A stretch of 64,000 nucleotides of DNA from Aquaspirillum sp. LM1 (GTDB taxonomy: Bacteria > Pseudomonadota > Gammaproteobacteria > Burkholderiales > Aquaspirillaceae). Shown here one piece after another: positions 48,788 to 57,660 of the stretch; the first letter of the stretch is position 1; each line of letters begins with the position of its first letter. Below the pieces are notes generated by a model. That model made no database searches and was not told the DNA's origin. It worked only from the letters and a program-made list of their open reading frames with translations. The DNA is taken from contig NZ_CP019509.1 in assembly GCF_002002905.1 (NCBI RefSeq), positions 930,001-994,000 of the forward strand, given 5' to 3'. The position numbers and the translations under genes were made by a program.

Positions 48788-49088
48788 TTTACCCCCGGTG
48801 CCCGGCAAGCGCTATTTCACCCTGAGTGAAATGTGCGCGCTGACTGGCGTGGCACCGGAACTGCTGCGCCAGTGGGAAGCCACTGGCATGTCGTTTGGCC
48901 GACAGCCTGGCAGTCGGCCACGCCAGCATTATCAGCACCATGAAGTGCTGATGGTGCGTCGTCTGCGCAATGTGTTGCTGGCGCAACGGGCGGCTCAGGC
49001 CCGCCAGGCGGCTGAATCGCGCAGCCGTCTGGGCTCCCCCGCCCTGCGCGCTGAACTGGCGTCGATTCTGGCCTGGCTGGATATTTAA
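48759..49088 (+). CDS. Short MerR-family regulator
   Basis: 109 residues. The N-terminal MerR helix-turn-helix is visible ([21 protein letters not shown], cut here to its core) followed by a wing ([17 protein letters not shown]) and a helical end. No effector-binding domain or cysteine cluster, so the signal is not obvious. It begins inside the end of ihfA (29-base overlap), so is probably translationally coupled to it; a MerR-type gene after ihfA is a recurring arrangement in proteobacteria. Confidence 0.85.
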   Translation: MTTTRPSTPDLPPVPGKRYFTLSEMCALTGVAPELLRQWEATGMSFGRQPGSRPRQHYQHHEVLMVRRLRNVLLAQRAAQARQAAESRSRLGSPALRAELASILAWLDI

Positions 49089-49219
49089 ATTCAGCCAGTC
49101 AGGATGCGTATCAGGCTGCAATGGCGGCCTGCAGGATTATCAAGTGGCTGTTTTGTTTGGGTTTCTGATCAAATCAGCCAAATCTGCATCAGGGGCTAGC
49201 GCTGGCGCGGGGCTACTGT

Positions 49220-49225
49220 TATAAT
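49220..49225 (+). promoter_or_regulatory. -10 box of the tRNA-Pro promoter
   Basis: A consensus TATAAT 16 bases before the mature tRNA 5' end. No recognisable TTGACA lies 16-18 bp upstream (TAGCGC occupies that place), so only the -10 box is claimed. Confidence 0.5.
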
Positions 49226-49240
49226 TCTGTTCTTGTTGTA

Positions 49241-49317
49241 CGGAGTGTGGCGCAGCCTGGTAGCGCATCTGCATGGGGTGCAGAGGGTCGGTGGTTCGAA
49301 TCCACTCACTCCGACCA
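49241..49317 (+). tRNA. tRNA-Pro (anticodon GGG)
   Basis: 77 nt. Acceptor CGGAGTG pairs with CACTCCG; discriminator A, encoded CCA. The anticodon stem TCTGC/GCAGA encloses ATGGGGT, giving anticodon GGG (reads CCC). T-loop TTCGAAT canonical. Confidence 0.95.
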
Positions 49318-49322
49318 AATTC

Positions 49323-49352
49323 AAAAAGCCGACCGCTTGCGGTCGGCTTTTT
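49323..49352 (+). terminator. Terminator after tRNA-Pro
   Basis: A perfect 13-bp stem (49323-49335 with 49340-49352), loop CTTG, ending in five T; the A/T flanks make it usable in both directions. Confidence 0.9.
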
Positions 49353-49702
49353 CACGTCTTGTCCAAGGCCAACAGGCTTGCCACCCGGCACGCCTACCGA
49401 TATCCCGCCTTATTCTCTTGCCCCACCCCCGCCCGCCACCGCACCGGTTTTTTTTACCCACTGGCTTTATTGTTTGGGCTTGGCTTGGTGTTTTTATGCG
49501 TAGATTCACCTATTGATTGCCGGGTATTTAAGCCTGACCGCACAAACCCAGCCACCCATGCACAGGTTTGCCCACCCAGCCTTGCCTGACTCCGTGAATT
49601 TACTGAGTGAAAAATTTAAATAAAAAACTTGACGAGAGCAGGCTAAATTGGCTAATTTAATGGTGTTGATTAAATACACCAGACGCTAAAGGATATTGCG
49701 CA
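49353..49702. other. Intergenic region with promoter of the H-NS-like gene
   Basis: 350 bp without a convincing gene. The last 100 bases are AT-rich. TTGACG at 49629-49634 with TAATTT at 49653-49658 (18-bp spacer) is a plausible promoter, 45 bases upstream of the ATG. Such AT-rich leaders are typical of autoregulated H-NS genes. Confidence 0.5.
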
Positions 49703-50032
49703 ATGATTGATTTCCAGACCTTCACTTTCCAAGAACTGCTGCAACTGAAGATTGAACTCGAAGTTGAACTGAAAAAGCGCGAGCAGGAAGAAAAAGCTGC
49801 CGCCCGCAAGAAGATTCTCGAAATCGCTCGCACCTTCAACTTTGATCTGGACGAACTGTTCTCCGCGCCGAAAGCCGCTGGCGGCGTACCGCGTCGTCTG
49901 GTTGAGCCGAAGTACTTCAACCCGAAAGACCCGGAACAAACCTGGACTGGCCGTGGCCGTCAGCCGGTGTGGGTGCAGGAATTCATCGCCAATGGCGGTA
50001 CCACTGATCAACTGCTGATCAATAAAGACTGA
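49703..50032 (+). CDS. H-NS-family nucleoid-associated protein
   Basis: 109 residues. N-terminal oligomerising coiled coil (about 5-45, ELLQLKIELEVELKKREQEE), a linker, and a C-terminal DNA-binding domain with TWTGRGRQPVWVQEFIANGG, where the TGRGR loop enters the AT-rich minor groove. It resembles betaproteobacterial H-NS/BpH3-type silencers of foreign AT-rich DNA. AAAGGA precedes the ATG at 49703. Monocistronic. Confidence 0.93.
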   Translation: MIDFQTFTFQELLQLKIELEVELKKREQEEKAAARKKILEIARTFNFDLDELFSAPKAAGGVPRRLVEPKYFNPKDPEQTWTGRGRQPVWVQEFIANGGTTDQLLINKD

Positions 50033-50083
50033 TTCATTCGGTCTGCCGGATGCGCCAGCCTGCTTGCTGGCACATCGGAACAC

Positions 50084-50140
50084 AAAGCGCCGTGATGTGC
50101 CTCCCGCTGCGGGTAAGGCCACATTACGGCGCTTTTGTTT
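50084..50140 (+). terminator. Terminator after the H-NS-like gene
   Basis: A 16-bp stem (50084-50099 with 50120-50135, one G-T pair) with a GC-rich 20-base loop, then TGTTTT. Confidence 0.8.
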
Positions 50141-50428
50141 TATGCCTGCGTTTTCCCTGTTCACCGGCTGGCAGCTTGGCCCGGTGCATCCATCCTGCAT
50201 GCGTGATCTTCAGCGGCCAAGCCCTGGCCCAGCCTACATCCGGCGCAAAACTGTGCATCAGGCTTGAATCGGGGCGATAACCCGCTACACTGAAAGTGTG
50301 TCATTCATTGTGCGTAAATATCGGCCTCTGCCTACCGATATGTGTACAAGTTGATCCAGCAAGGCACACAGGCATGGTGCCTCTTGCCTGCCTGATTCAG
50401 GCAGATGACCTACCAGGAGCAGCTTCTT
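50141..50428. other. Intergenic region before the RsbW-like gene
   Basis: 288 bp; no gene or strong structure seen. The RsbW-like frame is open from 50405, but AGGAG precedes only the 50429 start. Confidence 0.4.
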
Positions 50429-50869
50429 ATGGAATTTCCCGTGCCGCACGACCCGGCTCTGCGCTGTATTCGGCTGAGCATTCCGGCACATCGCAGACAT
50501 CTGTCCCTGTTGGGCGCTGCCGTAGAGGCGGTAGCGCGCGAGGCCGGTTTGAGTGCTGATAGCGCCTATGCATTCAATATGGCCGTGGTTCAGGCCATTT
50601 CTGCCGTGCTGCGCTACACCGGGCCAGACAGCACGCCAGCCTGTTTTGAGCTGGAGTGCATGGATACCCCGGAACGCATACAGGTGTGCATACGCGACCA
50701 AGGCCCGCCTTGGGTCAGTGCCAGCGGTGTGGCCCAGCCAGAAACCACCCAGGCGTTTGAACTGGTGCGGGCGATGGTGGACACCCTGGATTACACCCAG
50801 GATGCCCAGGGCAACAGCCTTAAACTGGTGCGTTTTCGCCCGCGTCGTCCACTGGAAGACGAAGACTGA
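50429..50869 (+). CDS. RsbW-like HATPase domain protein, degenerate N-box
   Basis: A 146-residue single-domain GHKL protein resembling anti-sigma serine kinases (RsbW/SpoIIAB type). The G1 box is visible (VCIRDQGPPWV), and LVRAMVDTLDYTQDAQG follows in the lid area. The N-box reads FNMAVVQAISAVLRYT where active members have an E and an N, so Mg-ATP binding is probably impaired and it may act by binding alone. The start is taken at the ATG at 50429, after AGGAG. No partner anti-anti-sigma gene is adjacent; it converges on the aminotransferase gene. Confidence 0.65.
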   Translation: MEFPVPHDPALRCIRLSIPAHRRHLSLLGAAVEAVAREAGLSADSAYAFNMAVVQAISAVLRYTGPDSTPACFELECMDTPERIQVCIRDQGPPWVSASGVAQPETTQAFELVRAMVDTLDYTQDAQGNSLKLVRFRPRRPLEDED

Positions 50870-50948
50870 ACCATGCAGTTCAGATGCGTTATGCTATTGG
50901 CTTTATTATTATGTTGTATATCTACAACATTTCTTGAGTAAGGCAAAA

Positions 50949-50998
50949 GGGCGCGGGGCGTGGCCTGATCGGCTGGCAGCGAGCGCCCCGGGCTTTTT
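50949..50998. terminator. Possible bidirectional terminator between convergent genes
   Basis: CGGGGCG (50954-50960) pairs with CGCCCCG (50984-50990); A residues flank one side and five T (50994-50998) the other. It lies between the convergent RsbW-like and aminotransferase genes. Confidence 0.5.
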
Positions 50999-51001
50999 GT
51001 C

Positions 51002-52159
51002 TTAGCGTCCCAGCCAGCGGGCAATCCGCTGCGCTGCTTGTTCCAGCCGTTCTACCGAAGTGGTGTACGCCAGGCGCACATGCTGGGCTGCGCCGTGCTG
51101 GCCAAAGTCACGTCCCGGTGCCACCGCCACATGTGCTTCGCTCAGCAAACGCTCGGCCCAGGCAAAACTGTCGTCGGTGTGTGCCGACACATCGGCGTAG
51201 GCGTAAAACGCCCCTTCCGGCTGTGCGGCAAATTTGAATCCCAAAGGCGCAAATGCCGCCAGCAAGGCATCGCGCCGACGCTGAAATTCTGCCCGGCGAT
51301 GTTCCAGAATCTCCAGCGTCTCGGGAGAAAAAGCCGCCAGCGCAGCATATTGCGCCGGGGTGGACGGTGATAAAAACAGGTTTTGTGCCAGCCGGGTCAC
51401 CGCATCCAGATACGCTTCTGGCACCACCAGCCAACCCAGCCGCCAGCCGGTCATCTGAAAATATTTGGAAAAACTGTTCACCACAAAAATCTCATCGCTG
51501 ATTTCCAGCGCCGAATGCGCGGCCCCGGCATAGGTCAGGCCGTGGTAGAGCTCGTCCACCAGCAAGGTGCCACCACGTTGATTAACCGCCTGATAAAGCT
51601 CGGCCAGCGCCTGGGGCGAAATCAGCGTGCCGGTGGGATTGGCCGGGCTGGCAATCATGGCCGCCACGGTATTGGCCGACCAATGCCGGGCAATATCGTC
51701 CGCGCCCAATTGATAGCCGCGATGGGCGTCTACCGGAATACTGACCGGCTGACCATTGACCAGGCTGACCAGATGCCGGTTGCATGGGTAGGTGGGGTCG
51801 GGCAGCAAAACCTGTTCGCCCGGATTGACCAGCGCTGCCAGCGCCAGTTGCAAGGCCCCGGATGCGCCAGGGGTGACCACAATGCGGTGAGCCGGCAGCG
51901 TAATCTGGTAACGCTGTTGGTAAAAATCGGCAATCGCCTGACGCAGCGCCGGAATGCCCAGCGCCGGGGTATAAAATGTCCGCCCGGCTTGCAAGGCGGC
52001 AATGCCGGCAGCCACAATCGGTGCCGGAGTCGGAAAATCCGGCTCGCCAATTTCCATATGGATCACATCATGCCCAGCCGCTTCCAGCGCCTTGGCTTTT
52101 TCCAGAATGGCCATGACATGAAACGGGGCAATGACATCCAGGCGATGGGCAACAGACAT
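51002..52159 (-). CDS. PLP-dependent aminotransferase, class I/II
   Basis: A 385-residue fold-type I enzyme. The PLP lysine is in VVNSFSKYFQMTGWRLGW; the substrate loop HMEIGEPDFPTPAPI and the NPTGT loop (ASPANPTGTLI) are typical of aspartate-aminotransferase-like enzymes. A substrate cannot be assigned; such genes are often annotated as aminotransferase AatB/YbdL-like. The start is at the ATG at 52159 (MSVAHRLDVI) with AAAGG upstream. Transcribed alone. Confidence 0.9.
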   Translation of the reverse strand: MSVAHRLDVIAPFHVMAILEKAKALEAAGHDVIHMEIGEPDFPTPAPIVAAGIAALQAGRTFYTPALGIPALRQAIADFYQQRYQITLPAHRIVVTPGASGALQLALAALVNPGEQVLLPDPTYPCNRHLVSLVNGQPVSIPVDAHRGYQLGADDIARHWSANTVAAMIASPANPTGTLISPQALAELYQAVNQRGGTLLVDELYHGLTYAGAAHSALEISDEIFVVNSFSKYFQMTGWRLGWLVVPEAYLDAVTRLAQNLFLSPSTPAQYAALAAFSPETLEILEHRRAEFQRRRDALLAAFAPLGFKFAAQPEGAFYAYADVSAHTDDSFAWAERLLSEAHVAVAPGRDFGQHGAAQHVRLAYTTSVERLEQAAQRIARWLGR

Positions 52160-52364
52160 GACAAACCTTTGCAAAAGGTCAATTATACGACTGCTTACCT
52201 AGGGCAAGGTAGGCTGCGCTACCGCAAAAGGGCGATGCACCAGACACACTCAAGCGCCAAGTCAACCCGCGCTGCTGCCGACACTCACGCGGCATTCCTC
52301 TGGTACTGCTGCAATCAGCTTGGCGTAGCTTGAGCCTCTCCATCCGCCACGCTACACTTGGTCG

Positions 52365-53423
52365 ATGGCACACCTTCACGACAACGGTTATAAATACCTG
52401 TTTTCCCACGCCGAACTGGTGCAGGAACTGCTGGAGGCCTTTGCCCCGCCGGGGGTGTCCGCCCTGCTCGACTACACCACCCTGCGCCTGGAAAATGGCA
52501 ACTACGTCACCCCGGCGATGAAGCCTCGGGCGGATGATCTTGTCTGGTCGGTCGAACTGCACGGGCAGCGCATTTACCTCTATCTGCTGCTGGAATTCCA
52601 ATCCACCCCGGACGACACCATGCCGGCGCGCATGCTGCAATATGTGGCCGCACTTTACGACCACCTGCTGCGCAGCAAGGCGGTCAATACCGCCGAAGGG
52701 CTGCCCCCGGTGCTGCCCATCGTGCTGTACAACGGCGACGCCCGCTGGCGGCAAAGCAGCGAACTCTACGATCTGATCCGCGTCCATCCGCAGGTGCTCA
52801 AGCCGTTTCAGCCCCGGCTGAAATTCTGGCTGCTGGACGAAGGGGCATTCCCCGCTGCCGAGCTGGAAGACATGCACCGCGTGGTGGCGGCCATCTTTCG
52901 CTTCGAGCACACGCCAGATAGCGCAGCGGCCAAGCAAGCCATCCGTTGTCTTGCCCAAGCGATTGCCCAATCGCCATTCAAGCAGCGCATCGACCGGGTG
53001 GTGACGCGCTGGATAAAACACCGGCTGCAGAGCAAAATGCCCGGACTGGCCGTGCCCGATGCCGAAGAATTGACGAAAGGGATGGATATGCTGGAAACCA
53101 ATATTGACCGCTGGGAAGCCCAGGCGATTGCCAGGGGGATGGAGCAGGGCATGCTTCAGGGGATGCAGCAGGGAATTGAGAAGGGCATGCAGAAAGGCAT
53201 TCAGCAGGGCATGCAGAAAGGGGTGCAGCAAGGTATTCAGCAGGGTATGCAACAGGGTGAAGCCTTGTTGCTGCAACGACTGTTGACCCGCCGTTTTGGT
53301 GCGCTGTCGGCCACACTGCTGGCCAGCATTGCCGCCGCCACGCCCGCCCAGCTGGAAACCTGGGGCGACCGGGTGCTGGATGCCACGTCGCTGGATGAGG
53401 TGTTTGGCGAAACACGGCATTGA
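52365..53423 (+). CDS. Rpn-family nuclease (recombination-promoting nuclease/transposase-like) with repeat tail
   Basis: A 352-residue PD-(D/E)XK-type protein. The N-terminal nuclease domain shows HDNGYKYLFSHAELVQELL, an Asp in RADDLVWSVE and the E-x-Q half-motif in YLYLLLEFQSTPD, as in RpnA-E of E. coli. Residues 255-305 are a run of G-M/I-Q-Q/K-G-like repeats (MEQGMLQGMQQGIEKGMQKG). A DUF4351-like C-terminal end follows (LLQRLLTRRFGALSATLL). It diverges from the aminotransferase gene. An in-frame ATG at 53151 behind GGAG could give a separate ~90-residue C-terminal product. Confidence 0.82.
   Translation: MAHLHDNGYKYLFSHAELVQELLEAFAPPGVSALLDYTTLRLENGNYVTPAMKPRADDLVWSVELHGQRIYLYLLLEFQSTPDDTMPARMLQYVAALYDHLLRSKAVNTAEGLPPVLPIVLYNGDARWRQSSELYDLIRVHPQVLKPFQPRLKFWLLDEGAFPAAELEDMHRVVAAIFRFEHTPDSAAAKQAIRCLAQAIAQSPFKQRIDRVVTRWIKHRLQSKMPGLAVPDAEELTKGMDMLETNIDRWEAQAIARGMEQGMLQGMQQGIEKGMQKGIQQGMQKGVQQGIQQGMQQGEALLLQRLLTRRFGALSATLLASIAAATPAQLETWGDRVLDATSLDEVFGETRH
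53151..53423 (+). CDS. Possible intragenic small protein from the Rpn gene
   Basis: In frame with the Rpn gene, an ATG at 53151 is preceded six bases upstream by GGAG and encodes 90 residues: the GMQQG repeats plus the C-terminal domain. In E. coli, rpn genes are reported to make such an internal short form that acts as antitoxin to the full-length nuclease. Here it is inferred from start context only. Confidence 0.4.
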   Translation: MLQGMQQGIEKGMQKGIQQGMQKGVQQGIQQGMQQGEALLLQRLLTRRFGALSATLLASIAAATPAQLETWGDRVLDATSLDEVFGETRH

Positions 53424-53707
53424 CGGTGGATTCCACGCCAACAGCAGCCCCATCTAATAAGTAGCTGCAACAAGCCCTTTGCCCCGATGCGTCCCCCGCA
53501 CAGCGGGCAGCGCACACCCGCGCAGGTGAGCCGCCTAGACCACGTCAGCTTACGGGCCGTGAAGTATGGGGCAGGTGATTATCCTGATCCGTCGCGCCCC
53601 AGCCCTGCCCGCCCGCCGTCAGCCCGATATAATGCCTACCTTGCCCTTCCGGATTGCCTGCCCATGCCCGCTGCCTGTTTTCTGCCCTCCCTTCGCCCTA
53701 CCCCGCC

Positions 53708-54703
53708 ATGCCGATGAAAACCCTGGTCTGGCTGGGTGCGGGGGGCTGTGGCGGGTGTTCGATGTCGCTGCTGACCGCCGAATCGCCCGATTGCCTGACG
53801 GCGCTGGCGCAAGCCGGGATCGAGCTGGTCTGGCATCCATCGCTGTCGGCGCTGAGCGGAACCGAGCTGCTGGCCACGCTGGACGCCATGGAAGCGGGTC
53901 GGCAGCCGTTGGACATCCTGTGCATTGAAGGTGCGCTGCTGACCGCATTTGCCGGCCAGTGCCAGACCCTGGGCGGTGGCGAACCGCTGGTGGCACGGGT
54001 GGCGCGGCTGGCCAGGGTGGCCCAGTGTGTGGTGGCGGTGGGAGGCTGTGCCGCGTTTGGCGGGGTGGGCGCGGCTGACGATGCTGGCATTGGCGGGCGC
54101 GGCCTGCAGTTTGATGGCGACCAGCCCGGTGGCGTGCTGGGCGCGGGTTTTATTGCCCGTGGCGGTTTGCCGGTGGTGAATATTGCCGGCTGCCCCACGC
54201 ACCCCGGCTGGGTGCTGGACACCCTGGCGCTGCTGGCCGCCCACGCCTTGCCCGCCAGCGGGCTGGACAGCCTGCAGCGCCCGCGCTTCTATGCCGACCG
54301 GCTGGTGCACCATGGCTGCCCGCGCAACGAGTTTTACGAATTCAAAGCCACTGCCCACGCGCTCGGCCAGCAAGGCTGTCTGATTGAACACCTGGGCTGT
54401 CGCGGTACCCAGGCGCACGCCGATTGCAATATCCGCCCCTGGCATGGCGGCAGCTCGTGCCTGAAAGGCGGGTTTTCCTGCATCGACTGCACCGCGCCAG
54501 ACTTTGCCGCGCCACACCGTCAGCCGCTGACCACGCCCAAACTGGCTGGCCTGCCCACCATCTTGCCATCCGACATGCCCAAAGCCTGGTTTGTGGCGCT
54601 GTCGGCGTTGTCCAAGTCGGCCACCCCGGCGCGGCTGCGCCATAACGCCCAGTCTGACCGGCTGGACATTGCCCCCACCCCACCCACAGGAAAACGTCGA
54701 TGA
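53708..54703 (+). CDS. hupU: H2-sensing (regulatory) [NiFe] hydrogenase small subunit
   Basis: A 331-residue cytoplasmic iron-sulfur subunit. Cluster ligands are seen: GCGGCSMSLL and CIEG (proximal cluster), VGGCAAFGG, NIAGCPTHPGW, then HHGCPRNEFYEF, HLGCRG, and WHGGSSCLKGGFSCIDC for the outer clusters. There is no twin-arginine signal, so it is not a membrane uptake hydrogenase but the HupU/HoxB type. It overlaps hupV by ATGA. The start is taken at the ATG at 53708 (an ATG two codons later is equally possible; no ribosome site is clear). Confidence 0.88.
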   Translation: MPMKTLVWLGAGGCGGCSMSLLTAESPDCLTALAQAGIELVWHPSLSALSGTELLATLDAMEAGRQPLDILCIEGALLTAFAGQCQTLGGGEPLVARVARLARVAQCVVAVGGCAAFGGVGAADDAGIGGRGLQFDGDQPGGVLGAGFIARGGLPVVNIAGCPTHPGWVLDTLALLAAHALPASGLDSLQRPRFYADRLVHHGCPRNEFYEFKATAHALGQQGCLIEHLGCRGTQAHADCNIRPWHGGSSCLKGGFSCIDCTAPDFAAPHRQPLTTPKLAGLPTILPSDMPKAWFVALSALSKSATPARLRHNAQSDRLDIAPTPPTGKRR

Positions 54704-56124
54704 GCCGCAAGATTCTGGGCCCGTTCAACCGGGTGGAGGGCGATCTGGCGGTTAACCTGACCCTGGACGGCGAACGGGTGAGCAGCGCCCAGGTGACCAG
54801 CCCGATGTATCGCGGCTTTGAGCGTGCGCTGGTGGGCCGGCCTTTGGCCGATGCGCTGGTGGTGGTGCCACGCATTTGCGGCATTTGTTCGGTATCGCAG
54901 TCGGTGGCGGCGGTGCGGCTGATTCAGGCGCTGACCGGCGTCAGCCCGGCCGCCAACGGCGAGCGGGTGATGAATATTGTCCACGCCTGCGAAAACCTGG
55001 CCGACCACCTCACCCATTTTTACCTGTTTTTTGCCCCCGACCTGGCTCACGCCGACTATGCCGGCCAGCCCTGGCACGCCGACTGGGCCGCGCGGCTGGG
55101 CAGTGGCGGCCCGGCGGCGCGGCAATGGCTGGCAGCGCGCGCCACCCTGCTGCGCATGGTGGGCTTGCTGGCCGGACGCTGGCCGCACACCCTGGCCCTG
55201 CAGCCCGGCGGCGTGACCCGCACGGTGGACGCAGTGGAGCGCCTGCGCCTGCTGGGCTGGCTGGCCGAGGTGCGCCAGTTTGTCGAAACCGTGCTGCTGG
55301 GCGTGCCCATCGAACAGATGCTGGCGCTGCAACAGCCAGATGATCTGGACGCGCTGCGCGCCGGGGCTGGCGACGCCGGGCGCTGGCTGCGCGCCGCCGA
55401 TGCGCTGGACTTTGCCCGGCTGGGCCGGGCGGGCGACCGTTTTCTGGCGTTTGCCGCCTACCACAACCAGGGGAACGCACCGTGGCCAGCCGGGCTGTGG
55501 GCCGACGGGCGCGCGCAGCCGCTGGACCTGAGCCTGCTGAGCGAAGATGTCAGCCACAGCTGGTATGAGGCCGCACCGCCGCGTCATCCCGCCGCAGGCG
55601 ATACCCTGCCCAACCCGCACAAGCACGGCGCTTACAGCTGGAACAAAGCACCACGCCTGGCCGGGTTGCCCGCTGAAACGGGTGCACTGGCCCGCCAGCT
55701 GCTGGCGGGCCAACCGTGTCTGACCGCGCTGGTGCGCCAGCACGGCGGCTCGGTGCTCACCCGCCTGCTGGCCCGTCAGATCGAAGCCGCCTGGCTGGTG
55801 CAGGCAATTCAGTGCTGGCTGGCCGCGCTGGAACTGTCTGAGCCATTTATCCAACCGCCCACCCACACCCCGCTCACCGATGGCATGGCCGCCGGGCTGA
55901 CCGAAGCCGCACGCGGCGCACTGGGCCACTGGGCCAGCGTGGAAGGTGGGCGCATCAGCCGTTATCAGATCATTGCGCCAACCAGCTGGAACTTTTCCCC
56001 GCGTGACGCCCACGGCCAGCCCGGCCCGCTGGAAATTGCCCTGGAAGGCGTGGCCAATCAGGACGTGCGCATCCAGCATGTGGTGCGTTCGTTTGATCCC
56101 TGTATGGTTTGTACGGTGCACTGA
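54700..56124 (+). CDS. hupV: H2-sensing (regulatory) [NiFe] hydrogenase large subunit
   Basis: A 474-residue subunit holding the NiFe centre. The N-terminal ligand pair is in RICGICSVSQSVAAV and the C-terminal pair in FDPCMVCTVH. The protein ends right after that His, with no cleavable C-terminal extension, which is diagnostic of HupV/HoxC sensors (no maturation protease needed). It partners hupU, with which it overlaps by four bases, and lies six bases before the kinase gene. The complex senses H2 and controls hydrogenase expression through the kinase. Confidence 0.92.
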   Translation: MSRKILGPFNRVEGDLAVNLTLDGERVSSAQVTSPMYRGFERALVGRPLADALVVVPRICGICSVSQSVAAVRLIQALTGVSPAANGERVMNIVHACENLADHLTHFYLFFAPDLAHADYAGQPWHADWAARLGSGGPAARQWLAARATLLRMVGLLAGRWPHTLALQPGGVTRTVDAVERLRLLGWLAEVRQFVETVLLGVPIEQMLALQQPDDLDALRAGAGDAGRWLRAADALDFARLGRAGDRFLAFAAYHNQGNAPWPAGLWADGRAQPLDLSLLSEDVSHSWYEAAPPRHPAAGDTLPNPHKHGAYSWNKAPRLAGLPAETGALARQLLAGQPCLTALVRQHGGSVLTRLLARQIEAAWLVQAIQCWLAALELSEPFIQPPTHTPLTDGMAAGLTEAARGALGHWASVEGGRISRYQIIAPTSWNFSPRDAHGQPGPLEIALEGVANQDVRIQHVVRSFDPCMVCTVH

Positions 56125-56130
56125 ACCACC

Positions 56131-57105
56131 ATGAGCTCACCCCGCCTGACCCCCGCCGCCATCAGCGCCGCCCACCTGTCCGACGACACCGCCCTCGACC
56201 CTGGCACCTGGAGCGAAGTGGTCAGCAAAATGGACGAAGTGTTTCGCGAGCTGGTGGCCTCGCAAGAAGCGCTGGAAGCCAAACACACCGAACTGGCCGA
56301 AGCCCACGACGCGCTCCAGCGCACCCAGGCGCAGCTGGTGCAAGCCGAAAAAATGGCCTCGCTGGGCCGGCTGGTGGCCGGCGTGGCGCATGAACTGAAC
56401 AACCCGATCAGCTTTGTGCTGGGCAACGCCCACGCCATGCAACGCTATGGCCGCCATCTGAGCGATTATCTGGCCGCCGTACACGCCAGCGAACAAAGCG
56501 CCGAACTGGCCGCCCTGCGCCGCCGCCTGCGCATCGATGCCATTCTGGCCGACCTGCCGTCATTAATTGACGGGCTGATGGAAGGCGCAGAACGCTCGGC
56601 GGCAATTGTGGACGGCCTCAAGCGCTTTTCCGCCACCGACCGGGGCGGCGCAGAGCGCTTTGACCTGGCCGACGCCGTGCGCCGCTCGGCCCACTGGGTA
56701 GAAAAAGCCGCTCCCGCCCAGGTGCAGCTGCGCCTGGACCTGCCAGACAGCCCGGTGATGCTGTGCGGCGCAGCCGGGCGTATCCAGCAGGTACTGATCA
56801 ACCTGCTGCAAAACGCCGTGGACGCCACCGCCGGCCAACCCGCGCCCAAGGTCAGCGTCAGCCTGCACCTGGCCGACGGCTGCGCCTGGGTGCGGGTGGC
56901 CGACAACGGCCCTGGCCTGTCGCCTGCCGTGCAGCAGCGGCTGTTTGAGCCGTTTTTCACCACCAAGCCGGTGGGCGAAGGCACGGGGTTGGGGCTGTCC
57001 ATCAGCTTTGGCATCGTCGAGCAGCATGGCGGCCAGCTGCGTGCCGACAATGCAGCAGAAGGCGGTGCCTGCTTTACCCTGCGCCTGCCGCTGGCTGATG
57101 GCTAA
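56131..57105 (+). CDS. hupT: Histidine kinase HupT/HoxJ-like, lacking a PAS domain
   Basis: A 324-residue soluble kinase. An N-terminal coiled coil (about 30-75) leads straight into HisKA (ASLGRLVAGVAHELNNPISF with the phospho-His) and the HATPase domain (LINLLQNAVDATAGQPA, GTGLGLSISFGIVEQHGG). Homologues HupT/HoxJ carry a PAS domain through which HupUV/HoxBC talks to the kinase, but no PAS is visible here. Position directly after hupUV supports the assignment. The response regulator (HupR/HoxA) that should receive the phosphate is not in the window. Confidence 0.82.
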   Translation: MSSPRLTPAAISAAHLSDDTALDPGTWSEVVSKMDEVFRELVASQEALEAKHTELAEAHDALQRTQAQLVQAEKMASLGRLVAGVAHELNNPISFVLGNAHAMQRYGRHLSDYLAAVHASEQSAELAALRRRLRIDAILADLPSLIDGLMEGAERSAAIVDGLKRFSATDRGGAERFDLADAVRRSAHWVEKAAPAQVQLRLDLPDSPVMLCGAAGRIQQVLINLLQNAVDATAGQPAPKVSVSLHLADGCAWVRVADNGPGLSPAVQQRLFEPFFTTKPVGEGTGLGLSISFGIVEQHGGQLRADNAAEGGACFTLRLPLADG

Positions 57106-57515
57106 AGGATACGCTGAAAAAATCGTCATTCCTGAGCAGGCGGGAATCCAGAGTGTTGATTTTGCTGGGTATTGCTTTTGGCAAAAACGATTTTTCTGAA
57201 TCAATTCAGCGTGACCCTAGACCTCTTTCGGCATGCGCCTCACCTCACGTGTCGTTCCCGCGCAGGCGGGAACCCAGACGGTGCCACATCGTGCGCCGTG
57301 GGGGATTGGCATCGTGGGGTGGTGAGAGCACGCACCTGCTGCACGCTGTGGATGCTTCTGGATTCCCGCCTGCGCGGGAATGACGGGGTGAAGTGCGGCG
57401 GGTGGTTGGCTGTGGCAAAGCAAGACAAAGATTTGTTTTAACAGAACAAATTGAGATGCCCGACGTCAGCTTGCTCACATATGCCCTTGCGTTTCAAGGT
57501 GATGGGTGATTAGAC
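57106..57515. repeat. Dispersed ~400-bp repeat with three dRS3-like palindromes (copy 2)
   Basis: Collinear with the 17537-17926 repeat: same start (GGATACGCTGAAAAAAT), same conserved blocks, and palindromes at 57128-57147, 57254-57273 and 57362-57381. The end, TTTCAAGGTGATGGGTGAT then TAG, is a diverged version of the IS630-like terminus. It begins immediately after the hupT stop. Confidence 0.75.
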
Positions 57516-57660
57516 CTTTTTCGGCATGAGCCTGGCCTCACGTGTCGTTCCCGCGCAGGCGGGAACCCAGGCTGCGCCACATCGTGCGCCGTGGGGGGTT
57601 GGCATTGTGGGGTGGGGTGCGGACTGTGCCCCTGTGTTTCAACGTGACTGATTACTAGCC
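57513..57660. repeat. Partial third copy of the dispersed repeat
   Basis: It restarts at the internal TAGACC junction of the repeat, carries one palindrome (57547-57566) and ends TTTCAACGTGACTGATTACTAG, the same IS630-like terminus as at 17.9 kb. The middle third of the full unit is missing. Confidence 0.7.
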
